Part shown: piece by piece, positions 55,384 through 63,961 of the stretch | How the letters are laid out: each line of letters starts with the position of its first letter | Position numbering within the stretch: the stretch's first letter is position 1 | Source of the DNA: Micromonospora sp. RHAY321 | GTDB lineage: Bacteria > Actinomycetota > Actinomycetes > Mycobacteriales > Micromonosporaceae | Assembly (NCBI RefSeq): GCF_023896955.1 | Contig: NZ_JAMHIW010000004.1 | Location: 310,001-374,000 of the forward strand | DNA length: 64,000 nucleotides | Direction of reading: 5' to 3' | Notes under the pieces: generated by a model | Told to the model about the DNA's origin: nothing | Seen by the model: the letters and a program-made list of their open reading frames with translations, nothing else | The model's database searches: none | Translations under genes and position numbers: made by a program

Positions 55384-55911
55384 ATGGTGTTGACTTGCCC
55401 GGTGGGGATCGGCAGAACGATACAGCGCGACCAGGCATCCGGACATACACGGCGAAAGCTCCTGCGCGTCGGGGCACTGCTGGCACTCGGCGGTGCCGCG
55501 GCGCCGCTGACCGGCTGTGATCTTTTCGACCGTGACGACGAGCCGTCGCCGCCACCCGACCCGCTGCGACCGATGGTGGACGAGTCGCTTCGGCTGGCCG
55601 CGGCACACCAGGCCGCCGCGACGGCGCACCCCGAACTGGCCGACCGGCTCGGCCCGATCGCCGAGGCGCACACCGCGCACGCCACCGAACTGGCCCGCGT
55701 GATCGGCGTCGCGTTGCCGTCGCCACCCGCCGCCACTCCGACCACCGCCCCGGCGGCCACCCCCGCCGCCGCTCTGGCCGCCCTGCGGACGCTGGAGAAG
55801 TCCGGCCAGAAGTCCGCGACCCTCGCCTGCGCGGCGGCACCGGCGGAAAGGGCGGCGCTGCTCGGGTCGATCGTCGCCGCCCGCGCGACCCATCAGGAGG
55901 CACTCAAGTGA
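55384..55911 (+). CDS. Tat-type lipoprotein, ferritin-like helical
   Basis: 175 residues if the ATG at 55384 is used; GTG at 55402 is possible and no good ribosome binding site supports either. [25 protein letters not shown] shows a twin-arginine (Arg23-Arg24) followed by a hydrophobic stretch and a lipobox ending at Cys45. The mature part is helical ([38 protein letters not shown]) and ends in another helix with Cys. Coupled by a 4-bp overlap to a ferritin-like gene. Probably exported folded and anchored outside; possible role in metal or redox handling is inference. Confidence 0.7.
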   Translation: MVLTCPVGIGRTIQRDQASGHTRRKLLRVGALLALGGAAAPLTGCDLFDRDDEPSPPPDPLRPMVDESLRLAAAHQAAATAHPELADRLGPIAEAHTAHATELARVIGVALPSPPAATPTTAPAATPAAALAALRTLEKSGQKSATLACAAAPAERAALLGSIVAARATHQEALK

Positions 55912-56345
55912 GGCAGCCATCCGCCGGGGAGGCGCTCGCCGCCGCCCTCTCCGCCGAGTACGCGGCCATCTACGCCTACGGGCGGATCGGCGTCCGGCTC
56001 AGCGGGGCGGCGCGGGACGCCGCACGTCAGGCGGAGGCCGCGCACCGGCGCCGGCGCGACGCCCTGGTGGTGCAGCTCAGCACCAGCGGAGGCAGTGTGC
56101 CGCCGGACCGGGCCGGGTACGCGCTGCCGTTCCCGGTCACCGATCGGGCGAGCGCGTTGCGGCTGGCCGTCGAGGTGGAGGAGCGCACCGCCGCGCACTG
56201 GCGGGCGGCGCTGGCGTCAACGACCGGCGCCGACCGGGACCAGGCGCTGGCCGCCCTGGTCGAGTACGCCGTGCGCGCCACCCGGTGGCGGAAGACGGCG
56301 GGGCTGACACCGCAAACTGTCGCGTTTCCCGGCCGCCCGGCCTGA
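55908..56345 (+). CDS. DUF4439 ferritin-like protein
   Basis: 145 residues. GEALAAALSAEYAAIYAYGRIGVRLSG, AEAAHRRRRDALVVQLS and LRLAVEVEERTAAHWRAALAST are four-helix-bundle segments with Glu and His at positions typical of the ferritin-like DUF4439 family. No signal peptide, so it should be cytoplasmic unless exported with its partner. The GTG overlaps the lipoprotein stop (GTGA). Diiron binding is plausible but not shown. Confidence 0.82.
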   Translation: MRQPSAGEALAAALSAEYAAIYAYGRIGVRLSGAARDAARQAEAAHRRRRDALVVQLSTSGGSVPPDRAGYALPFPVTDRASALRLAVEVEERTAAHWRAALASTTGADRDQALAALVEYAVRATRWRKTAGLTPQTVAFPGRPA

Positions 56346-56371
56346 GTCGGTGCGCTCCGGTTGCGGAGCGC

Positions 56372-56390
56372 CATACCAGGTATGCATACT
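56372..56390 (+). promoter_or_regulatory. Overlapping palindromes and -10 of the PadR operon
   Basis: CATACCAGGTATG (56372-56384) and GTATGCATAC (56380-56389) are overlapping perfect dyads built of ATAC/GTAT half-sites. CATACT (56385-56390) can serve as a -10 ending 8 nt before the ATG at 56399. A regulator bound here would block transcription start, consistent with PadR autoregulation. Confidence 0.6.
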
Positions 56391-56398
56391 CCGTTGCC

Positions 56399-57001
56399 AT
56401 GTCCATCCGTCACGGGTTGCTCGCCCTGCTCGAACGCGGCCAGATGTACGGCTACCAGCTGCGCGCCGCGTTCGAGGAGTCGACCGGCTCGACCTGGCCG
56501 CTGAACATCGGGCAGGTCTACACCACGCTCTCCCGGCTGGAGCGGGACGGTCTGGTGCGCCCGCTGCCGGAGAGCGAGGCCGGGCAACGCCCGTACGAGA
56601 TCACCGACGCCGGCCGGGCGGACCTGGCACTGTGGTTCGCCACCCCGATCAGCCGCACCGACCGGCCCCGCGACGAGCTGGCGATCAAGTTGGCGCTGGC
56701 GCTGACCACCCCCGGCGTGGACGTCCGCTCGGTGGTCCAGGCGCAGCGCAGCGCGACGATGCGGGCGTTGCAGGAGTTGACCCGGTTGAAGTACCGCAGC
56801 GACCGGCCGGAGGACCTGCCCTGGCGACTCGTACTGGACTCGATGGTCTTCCAGGCCGAGGCGGAGGTGCGCTGGCTGGACCACTGCGAGACCAGTCTGG
56901 TCCGGCACCAGCCCGGCGTCCCCGCGCCGCCCGCACCCAGGCCGGGTGACGCGGACGCGTCCGACGCGGCGCGGTGGGCCGACGAGGAGGCGCGACGGTG
57001 A
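56399..57001 (+). CDS. PadR family transcriptional regulator
   Basis: 200 residues from the ATG at 56399. The winged helix (SIRHGLLALLERGQMYGYQLRAAFEESTGSTWPLNIGQVYTTLSRLERDGLV) is typical PadR, followed by the C-terminal Vir_act_alpha-like dimerisation helices (AIKLALALTTPGVDVRSVVQAQRSATMRALQEL). It likely represses itself and the ABC exporter genes downstream, to which it is coupled by a 4-bp overlap. The ligand is probably an export substrate. The frame upstream of 56399 is not used because it runs into the preceding gene. Confidence 0.92.
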   Translation: MSIRHGLLALLERGQMYGYQLRAAFEESTGSTWPLNIGQVYTTLSRLERDGLVRPLPESEAGQRPYEITDAGRADLALWFATPISRTDRPRDELAIKLALALTTPGVDVRSVVQAQRSATMRALQELTRLKYRSDRPEDLPWRLVLDSMVFQAEAEVRWLDHCETSLVRHQPGVPAPPAPRPGDADASDAARWADEEARR

Positions 57002-57732
57002 GCGGAGCGGACGACGCGGTGCTGGAGCTTCGCGCCGTCCACCGCACCCACGGGGCCGGCCCGGCGGCGGTGCACGCGCTGCGCGGCGTCAGCCTGGTCG
57101 TCCGGCCGGGTGAGCTGGTCGCCGTGATGGGTCCGTCCGGTTCCGGCAAGTCGACGCTGCTGGCCCTCGCCGGCGGTCTGGACCGCCCGACCCGGGGCGA
57201 GGTCCGGGTCGAGGGGCAGCCGTTGGGGGCGCTGGACCGCCGAGGGCTGGCCCAGCTGCGCCGCCGACGGATCGGCTACATCTTCCAGCAGCTCAACCTG
57301 TTGGGCAGCCTGAGCGCGGTGGAGAACGTCGCACTCCCGCTGGAACTCGACGGCGCCGGCGGCCGGCGGGCCCGCTCGGCGGCCCTGGCCGCGCTGGCCG
57401 AGGTGGGTCTGCCGGCGCTGGGTGACCGCTTCCCCGACCAGCTCTCCGGCGGGCAGCAGCAGCGGGTGGCCATCGCCCGGGCGCTGGTCGGCGATCGGCG
57501 GCTGGTGCTCGCCGACGAGCCGACCGGGGCGTTGGACTCGCAGACCGGCGAGGCCGTACTGCATCTGCTGCGCCGCCGGGTCGACGCGGGAGCCGCCGGC
57601 GTCCTGGTCACCCACGAGGCACGGCACGCCGGCTGGGCCGACCGGGTGGTGTTCCTGCGTGACGGAGTGCTGGTCGACACGACGGCACCGCTGGGCAGCG
57701 TCGAGCAACTGCTGTCCGGAAGCGACCGGTGA
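56998..57732 (+). CDS. ABC transporter ATP-binding protein (MacB/LolD type)
   Basis: 244 residues. Walker A GPSGSGKST at 45-53, signature LSGGQQQR at 149-156, Walker B LVLADEP at 169-175. YIFQQLNLLGSLSAVENVALPLEL is typical of the class that pairs with FtsX-like permeases. GTG start overlapping the padR stop; its own stop overlaps the permease start, so all three are translated together. It powers export or lipoprotein/peptide extraction. Confidence 0.95.
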   Translation: MSGADDAVLELRAVHRTHGAGPAAVHALRGVSLVVRPGELVAVMGPSGSGKSTLLALAGGLDRPTRGEVRVEGQPLGALDRRGLAQLRRRRIGYIFQQLNLLGSLSAVENVALPLELDGAGGRRARSAALAALAEVGLPALGDRFPDQLSGGQQQRVAIARALVGDRRLVLADEPTGALDSQTGEAVLHLLRRRVDAGAAGVLVTHEARHAGWADRVVFLRDGVLVDTTAPLGSVEQLLSGSDR

Positions 57733-60518
57733 CCATCCGCCGGGTGTCGCGGGCCCTCGGGCGCACCGACGTCCCGGCGGTCCCGCCGCCCGTACCCCCG
57801 CGCCGGAGGCGGTGGGCCGAGCTGACCGGCTCCTGGCGGGCGGCGCTGCGGATCGCCCGGCGGGAGTCGCGCCGGTCCCGCAAGCGGACCGCCCTGGTAC
57901 TGGCCATGATCGCCCTGCCGGTGCTGGTGCTGGCCTTCCTGGCCGCCAGCTACGACATGGCCGAGCTGACCCCGCAGGAGCGGGTCGACCGCCGGCTCGG
58001 CGTCGCCGACGCGGAGTTGCGCTGGCTCGCCGACACCCCGGTCGGACAGGACGAGTGGGGCGACTCCTGGTACTCCCGCGACGGCGACCACCCGGCGACC
58101 GGCCGCGTGACCACCGCCGCCGAGCTGACCACGCTGCTCGGCCCGGGCAGCCGGGTCACCGAGATACGCGCGCGGCTCCCCCTGACGGTCCGCGGCCCGG
58201 AGCGCGACGAGAACGTCGAAGGACGGGTGCTGGACCTCACCGACCCGTTGGCCCGTGGGTTGGTGCGTTTCCAGGCCGGGCGGGCGCCCCGGCAGCCCGG
58301 CGAGGTCGCCGTGAGCCCGGATGCGTCACGGCGCCTCGACCTGCGCCTGGGTGACGCCCTGGTCACCGCCGACCGGACGCGGGCGTACACCGTGGTCGGG
58401 TTGGTCGAGTTTCCCGACGACCTCGGCCCGGTGGTGGCGCTGCACCCGGGCGCCGTGCCACGAAACGATGCACTGCTGGAGAGCAGCTGGCTGGTCGACG
58501 TGCGGGGCACCGTCGACGCCGCACTGGTGTCCCGGCTCAACGAGCACGGCGTGGTGGTCACCCCGCGCCACCCGACGACGCCGACGGCGGGATCGTCCCG
58601 GATGTGGTTCGGGTCCATCCGACCGGGCGACACCACGGACCTGAGCACCGGCGTACTGATCGCCGGCCTCGGGCTGCTGGAGGTGGTGCTGCTCGTCGGG
58701 CCGGCCTTCGCGGTCGGCGTCCGCCGGCGGCGGCGGGACCTGGCGCTGGTCGCGGTCGCCGGCGGCGACGCCGCCCAGCTGCGTCGGGTCGTGCTCGCCG
58801 ACGGCGTGGTACTGGGTGTGCTGGGTGCCGCCGCCGGGCTGGTTCTCGGCGTCGGCGCGGCGTTCGCCAGCCGTCCACTGGTGGAGCAGTACGTCTTCGG
58901 CGCCCGCTTCGGCGGATACCGCTGCTGGCCGTCGGCGCTGCTGCTGCTCGGTGGGGTCGCGGTGCTGACCGGGGTGCTCGCCGCGCTCGCACCGGCGTGG
59001 ACGGCCGCCCGGCAGGACGTCCTCGCCGGGCTCGCCGGGCGACGCACCCCACCCCCGCCCCGAGGCCGGTGGCTGGCCCTCGGGCTGGCTCTGGTGGCCG
59101 GCGGGGCGGCACTCGCGGCCTTCGGCGCGACCCGGACCTCACCGGCGGTGATCCTGACCGGTCTGATCCTCGGCGAACTGGGCCTGGTCTGCTGCACCCC
59201 CACGCTGATCGGCGCGCTCGCCCGACTGGGCCGGGTGCTGCCGCTGGCGCCCCGGATCGCGCTGCGCGACGCCAGCCGCAACCGGGCGGCCGCGGCACCG
59301 GCGATCTGCGCCGTGATGGCGGCGGTGGCCAGCAGCGTCGCGCTCGGCGGATACCTGACCAGCGACGGTGCCCGCGACGCGCGCGCCTACCAGCCGGTGC
59401 TGCCGACGGGGCACGTGCTGGTCAACCCGGTCGCCCCGACACCGCTGCCCCGACCCACGCTGGCCGAGGTCACCGCCGCGGCTCGGGCACAGCTCGGTGC
59501 CGGTCCGGTGGCCGCGGTGCAGGCGGTGACGTGCGCACCGGAGGGCGACTCGGCCGGCTACTGCTACGTCGCGCCCGGGTTGCCACCGGAGCGGGCCTGC
59601 CCATGGCTGCCCGCGGACGACCTCCCGGCAGCGGAACGCCGGCAGGCCCGGGCCGACCCGCGCTGCCAGCTGCACGACACGGACTACTACGGCGGCTACG
59701 TCGAGACGCTGGTGGACGACGGCAGCGCCCTGCCGATCCTCACCGGCGCGGACCCGGCGGTGACCGCCGAGGCCACCGCGGTGCTGCGCGCCGGGGGCGT
59801 CGTGGTGACCGACCCGCGCTACCTGCGCGACGGCCTGGTGTCCGTGCAGGTGAGCCGGGTGGAGGCCGGCCCCGACCAGCCGGACACCGTCGGCGAACTG
59901 CCCGGGTACGCGCTGCCCGCGGCGATCGGGCAGCCCCGCATGCTGCTGTCCCCCTCCGCCGCCCGACAGCTCGGCCTGCGCTGGTCGACGACCGGCTGGG
60001 TGATCGGCACCCCGGCGCCGCCGGACCAGGACCGGCAGGAGCGGTTCACCACCGCGCTGCGGTCCGCCGGGCCGTTGTCGGTGATCGTGGAGCAGGGCGC
60101 CGCCCCCCGCGACGTCTCACCGCTGCTGCTGTTGCTCGCCGCGGCGGCCGGCCTGATCACGGTGGGTTCGGCCGGGATCGCCACCGCACTCGCCGCCGCC
60201 GAGGGGCGCGCCGAGCTGTCCACCCTCGCGGCCGTCGGCGCGGCCCCGGCGGTACGTCGACTGCTGGCGATCTGCCAGGCCGGGGTCATCGCCGGTCTCG
60301 GCTCGGTGCTCGGCATCGTGGCCGGGCTGGGCACCGCCGCGATCGTACTGTTCTCCGTCAACCGCCGGTACGCCACCAGCTGGCCCCTCAGCGAGCCGTA
60401 TCCCTTCCTGATGCCGTGGCCGGTGCTCGGCGTCCTCGTGCTGGTCCCGATGGTGGCGATGCTCGGCGCGGGCCTGTTCACCCGCGCTCGGCTGCCCATC
60501 GAGCGGCGACTGGACTGA
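57729..60518 (+). CDS. FtsX-like ABC transporter permease
   Basis: 929 residues. One helix at about 57-76, a large extracytoplasmic domain (about 80-290), a cluster of helices (about 300-430 and 455-520), a second extracytoplasmic domain with cysteine pairs (CAPEGDSAGYC and RACPWLP), and three C-terminal helices. Two FtsX domains in one chain, so two ATPase monomers probably serve one permease. Mechanotransmission type exporter; substrate may be a peptide or drug. Same operon as PadR. Confidence 0.9.
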   Translation: MTIRRVSRALGRTDVPAVPPPVPPRRRRWAELTGSWRAALRIARRESRRSRKRTALVLAMIALPVLVLAFLAASYDMAELTPQERVDRRLGVADAELRWLADTPVGQDEWGDSWYSRDGDHPATGRVTTAAELTTLLGPGSRVTEIRARLPLTVRGPERDENVEGRVLDLTDPLARGLVRFQAGRAPRQPGEVAVSPDASRRLDLRLGDALVTADRTRAYTVVGLVEFPDDLGPVVALHPGAVPRNDALLESSWLVDVRGTVDAALVSRLNEHGVVVTPRHPTTPTAGSSRMWFGSIRPGDTTDLSTGVLIAGLGLLEVVLLVGPAFAVGVRRRRRDLALVAVAGGDAAQLRRVVLADGVVLGVLGAAAGLVLGVGAAFASRPLVEQYVFGARFGGYRCWPSALLLLGGVAVLTGVLAALAPAWTAARQDVLAGLAGRRTPPPPRGRWLALGLALVAGGAALAAFGATRTSPAVILTGLILGELGLVCCTPTLIGALARLGRVLPLAPRIALRDASRNRAAAAPAICAVMAAVASSVALGGYLTSDGARDARAYQPVLPTGHVLVNPVAPTPLPRPTLAEVTAAARAQLGAGPVAAVQAVTCAPEGDSAGYCYVAPGLPPERACPWLPADDLPAAERRQARADPRCQLHDTDYYGGYVETLVDDGSALPILTGADPAVTAEATAVLRAGGVVVTDPRYLRDGLVSVQVSRVEAGPDQPDTVGELPGYALPAAIGQPRMLLSPSAARQLGLRWSTTGWVIGTPAPPDQDRQERFTTALRSAGPLSVIVEQGAAPRDVSPLLLLLAAAAGLITVGSAGIATALAAAEGRAELSTLAAVGAAPAVRRLLAICQAGVIAGLGSVLGIVAGLGTAAIVLFSVNRRYATSWPLSEPYPFLMPWPVLGVLVLVPMVAMLGAGLFTRARLPIERRLD

Positions 60519-60589
60519 TCCGCCGCCCAGGCATCGACCCGGGCCGCAGGGGGGTGCCCTCGGGGGGCGGCAGCCGGCAGACTGAGCGC

Positions 60590-61090
60590 GTGTCAGTGCT
60601 GGGAACCCTCACCCGCCGAGTCGGCCACCACCGCTGGTTCGGCGCCGCCGCCCGCCTGCTGGTCCCCGCCGACCGGATGGTCGGCCGGCTCACCCGCGGG
60701 CGGGTGGTCGCGCTGGGTCTGATCCCGTCCCTGGTGATCACCACCACCGGCCGCCGCTCCGGCAGACCACGCAGCAATCCCCTGCTCTACGTGCCGGACG
60801 GCGACGCGTACGTGGTGATCGGCTCCAACTGGGGGCAGACCCAGCAACCCGGCTGGGCGATGAACCTGCTCGCCGAGCCGACCGCCGAGGTGGACATCAA
60901 GGGTCGGCGGGTTCCGGTGCGCGCCGACCGGGCCACCGGCGTCGAGCGGGACCGGCTGTGGGCGCTCCTGGTCAGCGAGTGGCCGGCGTACCGCACGTAC
61001 GTGCGGCGGGCCGGCGGTCGGGACATCCCCATCTTCCGGCTCGTGCCGACCGGGCGCGGCGCACCGGCCAGCCCGCCACCGGCTGGCTAG
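60590..61090 (+). CDS. Deazaflavin (F420)-dependent nitroreductase family protein
   Basis: 166 residues from the GTG at 60590; CAGACT ends 6 nt before it, so the message is probably leaderless and separate from the exporter operon. TTTGRRSGRPRSNPLLYVPDGDAYVVIGSNWGQTQQPGWAMNLLAEPTAEVDIKGRRVPVRA is the DUF385/Ddn split-barrel, where the GSN..Q..P.W run contacts F420. It reduces quinones or nitro compounds with F420H2. Cytoplasmic or membrane-associated. Confidence 0.93.
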   Translation: MSVLGTLTRRVGHHRWFGAAARLLVPADRMVGRLTRGRVVALGLIPSLVITTTGRRSGRPRSNPLLYVPDGDAYVVIGSNWGQTQQPGWAMNLLAEPTAEVDIKGRRVPVRADRATGVERDRLWALLVSEWPAYRTYVRRAGGRDIPIFRLVPTGRGAPASPPPAG

Positions 61091-61117
61091 TCTGACGCTG
61101 AGTCACGAAGCGGTCCC

Positions 61118-61261
61118 GTGAGCGCGAGGAGTGAGCCGGTGTTGCGAGCCCCGCAGTCGCGAACGAAAGGGCGGGCCCGTGAGCGCGAGGAGTGAGCCGG
61201 TGTTGCGAGCCCCGCAGTCGCGAACGAAAGGGCGGGCCGGTGAGCGCGAGGAGTGAGCCGG
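61118..61261 (+). repeat. 61-bp tandem repeat, 2.4 copies
   Basis: Copies begin at 61118, 61179 and 61240, each opening with GTGAGCGCGAGGAGTGAGCC. Copies 1 and 2 are almost identical; copy 3 is cut after 22 bases at 61261. Each unit ends in GAACGAAAGGGCGGG, a Shine-Dalgarno-like stretch followed by the GTG of the next copy. The third GTG is the start of the downstream gene. Confidence 0.9.
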
Positions 61262-61977
61262 CCGACGTCGACCGGGGCTTCGACGATCGACGGTGGACGG
61301 TGGCGGAACGGGTCGCCGAGGCGGCCCGGCGGCGGTTCCCCGCCGACGTGTTCGCGGTCGCGGTGCACGGCCCGCTGGCGCACGGCGACGACGACGGCGG
61401 CGGGGACGGCGAGGTGGGGATGCTGGTGGTCACCTACCGACCGGGCACCGGCCCGCCGCCGGCCACCCGGCGGGTGGACGGGGTGCTGGTCGACCTGACC
61501 GTGGCCGCCGCCGAGGACTACCTCGGGCAGGCCCGGGTTCTTTCGCCGCTCTGGCCGTTGACCGCCGACCGGTACGTCACCACCCGGGCTCTGCACGACC
61601 CGACCGGCTGGCTGCGGACGCTGCGCGACGAGCACCTCGGCCGGCTGGCCCGGGCGCGGCCGGCGGAGTTCAGCACCGCGGCGCGGCAGGCCTGGTACCG
61701 GGGCAGCGCGGCGCACGCGCGGGCCGCCCGGCTGGCCGAGTGGTACGAGACCGACCAGGCGCTGCTGATGCTCGGCGAGGCGCGGTTGGCGGCGGCCACG
61801 GTGACCGGGCTGCTGAGCCGCACCTACTTCCGGGACCCGGGTGACGCGGTCCGCCGCACCGGCCTGGCCGGTGCGGACATGACCGAGGTGGGGCTGGTGC
61901 TCAGCCGGCAGGCCGAGGAGCTCGCCGCCCGGGGCCGCCCGGTGGACGGCACGGTCGACGAGCTGCTCACCGGCTGA
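61240..61977 (+). CDS. Nucleotidyltransferase-like domain protein
   Basis: 245 residues from the GTG at 61240, which is the last copy of the tandem repeat, so the first seven codons are repeat-derived. FAVAVHGPLAHGDDDGGGDGEVGMLVVTYRPG and VDGVLVDLTVAAAEDYL resemble the catalytic strand-loop region of kanamycin-nucleotidyltransferase-like proteins, but the usual GS and DxD are altered (HG and GDGEV). A helical C-terminal domain follows (AARQAWYRGSAAHARAARLAEWYETDQALLMLGEARLAAATVTGLLSR). Function uncertain; may be an inactive relative. Confidence 0.6.
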   Translation: MSARSEPADVDRGFDDRRWTVAERVAEAARRRFPADVFAVAVHGPLAHGDDDGGGDGEVGMLVVTYRPGTGPPPATRRVDGVLVDLTVAAAEDYLGQARVLSPLWPLTADRYVTTRALHDPTGWLRTLRDEHLGRLARARPAEFSTAARQAWYRGSAAHARAARLAEWYETDQALLMLGEARLAAATVTGLLSRTYFRDPGDAVRRTGLAGADMTEVGLVLSRQAEELAARGRPVDGTVDELLTG

Positions 61978-61983
61978 CCGGCG

Positions 61984-62697
61984 TCACAGCCCGCCGTGCA
62001 CGCCGATCAGGGTGCCGACCAGGTAGGTGGCACCGGCGGCGGCGGCTCCGAGCAGCAGTTGGCGCAGCCCGCTGGTCCACCAGGGTCGGTTGGTGAATCG
62101 GGCCACGACAGCGCCGGCGGCGAACAGCCCGAGGCCGCCGACGGCGAGCGCCGGCCACAGCGCGGTGGCGCCGAACAGGTACGTGAGCAGCGGGACCAGC
62201 GCCCCCACCGAGAAGAACAGGAACGAGGAGATCGCCGCCGCCCACGGGTTGGGCTGGTCGTCGGGGTCGACGCCCAACTCCTCGCGGACGTGCACCCGCA
62301 GCGCCTCCTCCGGGTCGCGCCGCACGGCCTCCGCGACCTGGGTCGCCAGGTCCCGGGAGAGGCCACGGGCGACCCACGCGTCGGCCAGCTCGCGGGCCTC
62401 GGCCTCCGGGTGCCGCTCCAGTTCGCGCCGCTCCTTGGCCACCTCGGCGGCGACCTGCTCGTTGGCCGAGCGCACGCTGGTGTACTCGCCGAGCCCCATG
62501 GAGATCGCACCGGCCACCAGACCGGCGCTGCCGGTCAGCACGATGCTGCGCGGTGAGACCCCGCCGCCGCCGACCCCGGCGATCAGGGCGATGTTGGTGA
62601 CCAGCCCGTCCATCGCGCCGAAGACGGCCGGGCGCAGCCAGCCGCCGGAGACGTCCGCGTGGTGCGCCTCGCGCAGGGCGGCAGGGGTGTCGGTCAC
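61984..62697 (-). CDS. VIT1/CCC1 family transporter
   Basis: 237 residues from the GTG at 62697 (overlapping the map stop by 4 bp). [19 protein letters not shown] in helix 1, [20 protein letters not shown], a cytoplasmic metal-binding loop rich in Glu/Arg ([30 protein letters not shown]), then three more helices. This family moves ferrous iron or manganese across membranes. The motif [18 protein letters not shown] is common in bacterial members. Translationally coupled to map. Confidence 0.92.
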   Translation of the reverse strand: MTDTPAALREAHHADVSGGWLRPAVFGAMDGLVTNIALIAGVGGGGVSPRSIVLTGSAGLVAGAISMGLGEYTSVRSANEQVAAEVAKERRELERHPEAEARELADAWVARGLSRDLATQVAEAVRRDPEEALRVHVREELGVDPDDQPNPWAAAISSFLFFSVGALVPLLTYLFGATALWPALAVGGLGLFAAGAVVARFTNRPWWTSGLRQLLLGAAAAGATYLVGTLIGVHGGL

Positions 62698-63551
62698 GGC
62701 AGGGTGAGGATCTCGTGGCCGTCGTCGGTCACCACGATGGTGTGCTCGAACTGGGCGGTCCACTTCCGGTCCTTGGTGACGACGGTCCACCCGTCGTCCC
62801 ACATGTCGTACTGGTAGGTGCCGAGCGTGATCATCGGCTCGATGGTGAACGTCATCCCCGGCTCCATCAGGTCCGTGGGGCGCGGGCTGTCGTAGTGCGG
62901 CACGTACAGCCCGCTGTGGAACGTCTCGCCGATGCCGTGGCCGGTGAAGTCACGCACGACGCCGTAGCCGAACCGCTTGGCGTACGACTCGATGACCCGG
63001 CCCACGACGTTGATCTGGCGGCCCGGGGCGACGGCGCGGATGCCGCGCATCATCGCCTCGTGGGTCCGCTCGACCAACAGGCGGGCCTCCTCGCTGACCT
63101 CACCGACGCAGAAGGTGGCGTCGGTGTCGCCGTGCACCCCACCGATGTACGCGGTGACGTCGACGTTGATGATGTCGCCGTCCTTGAGGACCGTGGAGTC
63201 GGGGATGCCGTGGCAGATGACCTCGTTGAGGCTGGTGCAGCACGACTTGGGGAACCCCTTGTAGCCCAGCGTCGACGGGTACGCGTCGTGGTCGCAGAGG
63301 AACTCGTGCACCACCCGGTCGATCTCGTCGGTGGTCACGCCGGGCTTGCAGTGCTCGCCGGCGAGCTGGGTGGCCTGGGCGGCCAACCGGCTGGCGATCC
63401 GCATCTTCTCGATGGTCTCCGGCGTCTGCACGTGCGAGCCACGCCACTCCTGGGGGCGCTTCTTGCCCACGTACTCCGGTCGGGGAATGTGGGTGGGCAC
63501 CGGTCGCATCGGGGAGAGCGTGCCTGGGGTCAGCGGCGGACGGACGGTCAT
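62694..63551 (-). CDS. map: Type I methionine aminopeptidase
   Basis: 285 residues, same length as mycobacterial MapB. Metal ligands Asp131, Asp142, His205, Glu238 and Glu269 and the catalytic His114 are all present. A 40-residue N-terminal extension carries PxxP motifs (PLTPG, PRPEYVG), as in actinobacterial type 1c enzymes that interact with the ribosome. TAGGCT lies 6 nt before the ATG, so the transcript is probably leaderless. It removes initiator Met from new proteins, including Nei2 here. Confidence 0.96.
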   Translation of the reverse strand: MTVRPPLTPGTLSPMRPVPTHIPRPEYVGKKRPQEWRGSHVQTPETIEKMRIASRLAAQATQLAGEHCKPGVTTDEIDRVVHEFLCDHDAYPSTLGYKGFPKSCCTSLNEVICHGIPDSTVLKDGDIINVDVTAYIGGVHGDTDATFCVGEVSEEARLLVERTHEAMMRGIRAVAPGRQINVVGRVIESYAKRFGYGVVRDFTGHGIGETFHSGLYVPHYDSPRPTDLMEPGMTFTIEPMITLGTYQYDMWDDGWTVVTKDRKWTAQFEHTIVVTDDGHEILTLP

Positions 63552-63611
63552 GCCGCAAGCCTATCGCCGGGCCGGCTGGTGACCCGCGCCACGGCCGCTC
63601 GGGACCGGTTG

Positions 63612-63640
63612 TTGCCGTGCCAGGTCGGCTGTGCCATGGT
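63612..63640 (+). promoter_or_regulatory. Promoter of the STAS gene
   Basis: TTGCCG (63612-63617) and CATGGT (63635-63640) are 17 nt apart; the GTG at 63647 follows the -10 by 6 nt with no Shine-Dalgarno, suggesting a leaderless transcript. Confidence 0.45.
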
Positions 63641-63646
63641 GTCTGC

Positions 63647-63961
63647 GTGGATCAAGGGGGAGCACCACCCGTCTTCTCCGCCAGCGCGGAGATCGACGGT
63701 GATCACCTCCAGGTGGTTGTCGCCGGCGAGGTCGACATGGCCACCGCCGACACCATGCTCCAAACGGCCCTGCGGGAGCCCTCCGAGCGGATCACGCTCG
63801 ACCTGACCGCTGTCACCTTCTTCGATTCGGCCGCCATTCACGCCCTTGTCCGGCTCGCCCAGCAGTTCTCCGGCACGCTGACCGTGCTGCCGTCCCGGCA
63901 GGTCCGCCGGGTGCTGGACATCTCCGGCCTGGGCGAGCAGAGCTGGCTGAGCCCGCCCTGA
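63647..63961 (+). CDS. STAS domain protein (anti-sigma factor antagonist type)
   Basis: 104 residues from the GTG at 63647. FSASAEIDGDHLQVVVAGEVDMATADTMLQTAL and ITLDLTAVTFFDSAAIHALVRLAQQF form a STAS fold with Asp60-Ser61 at the phosphorylation site used by SpoIIAA-like antagonists. It would bind an anti-sigma kinase when unphosphorylated, releasing a sigma factor. No kinase or sigma gene is in the window, so the partner is unknown. Confidence 0.9.
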   Translation: MDQGGAPPVFSASAEIDGDHLQVVVAGEVDMATADTMLQTALREPSERITLDLTAVTFFDSAAIHALVRLAQQFSGTLTVLPSRQVRRVLDISGLGEQSWLSPP

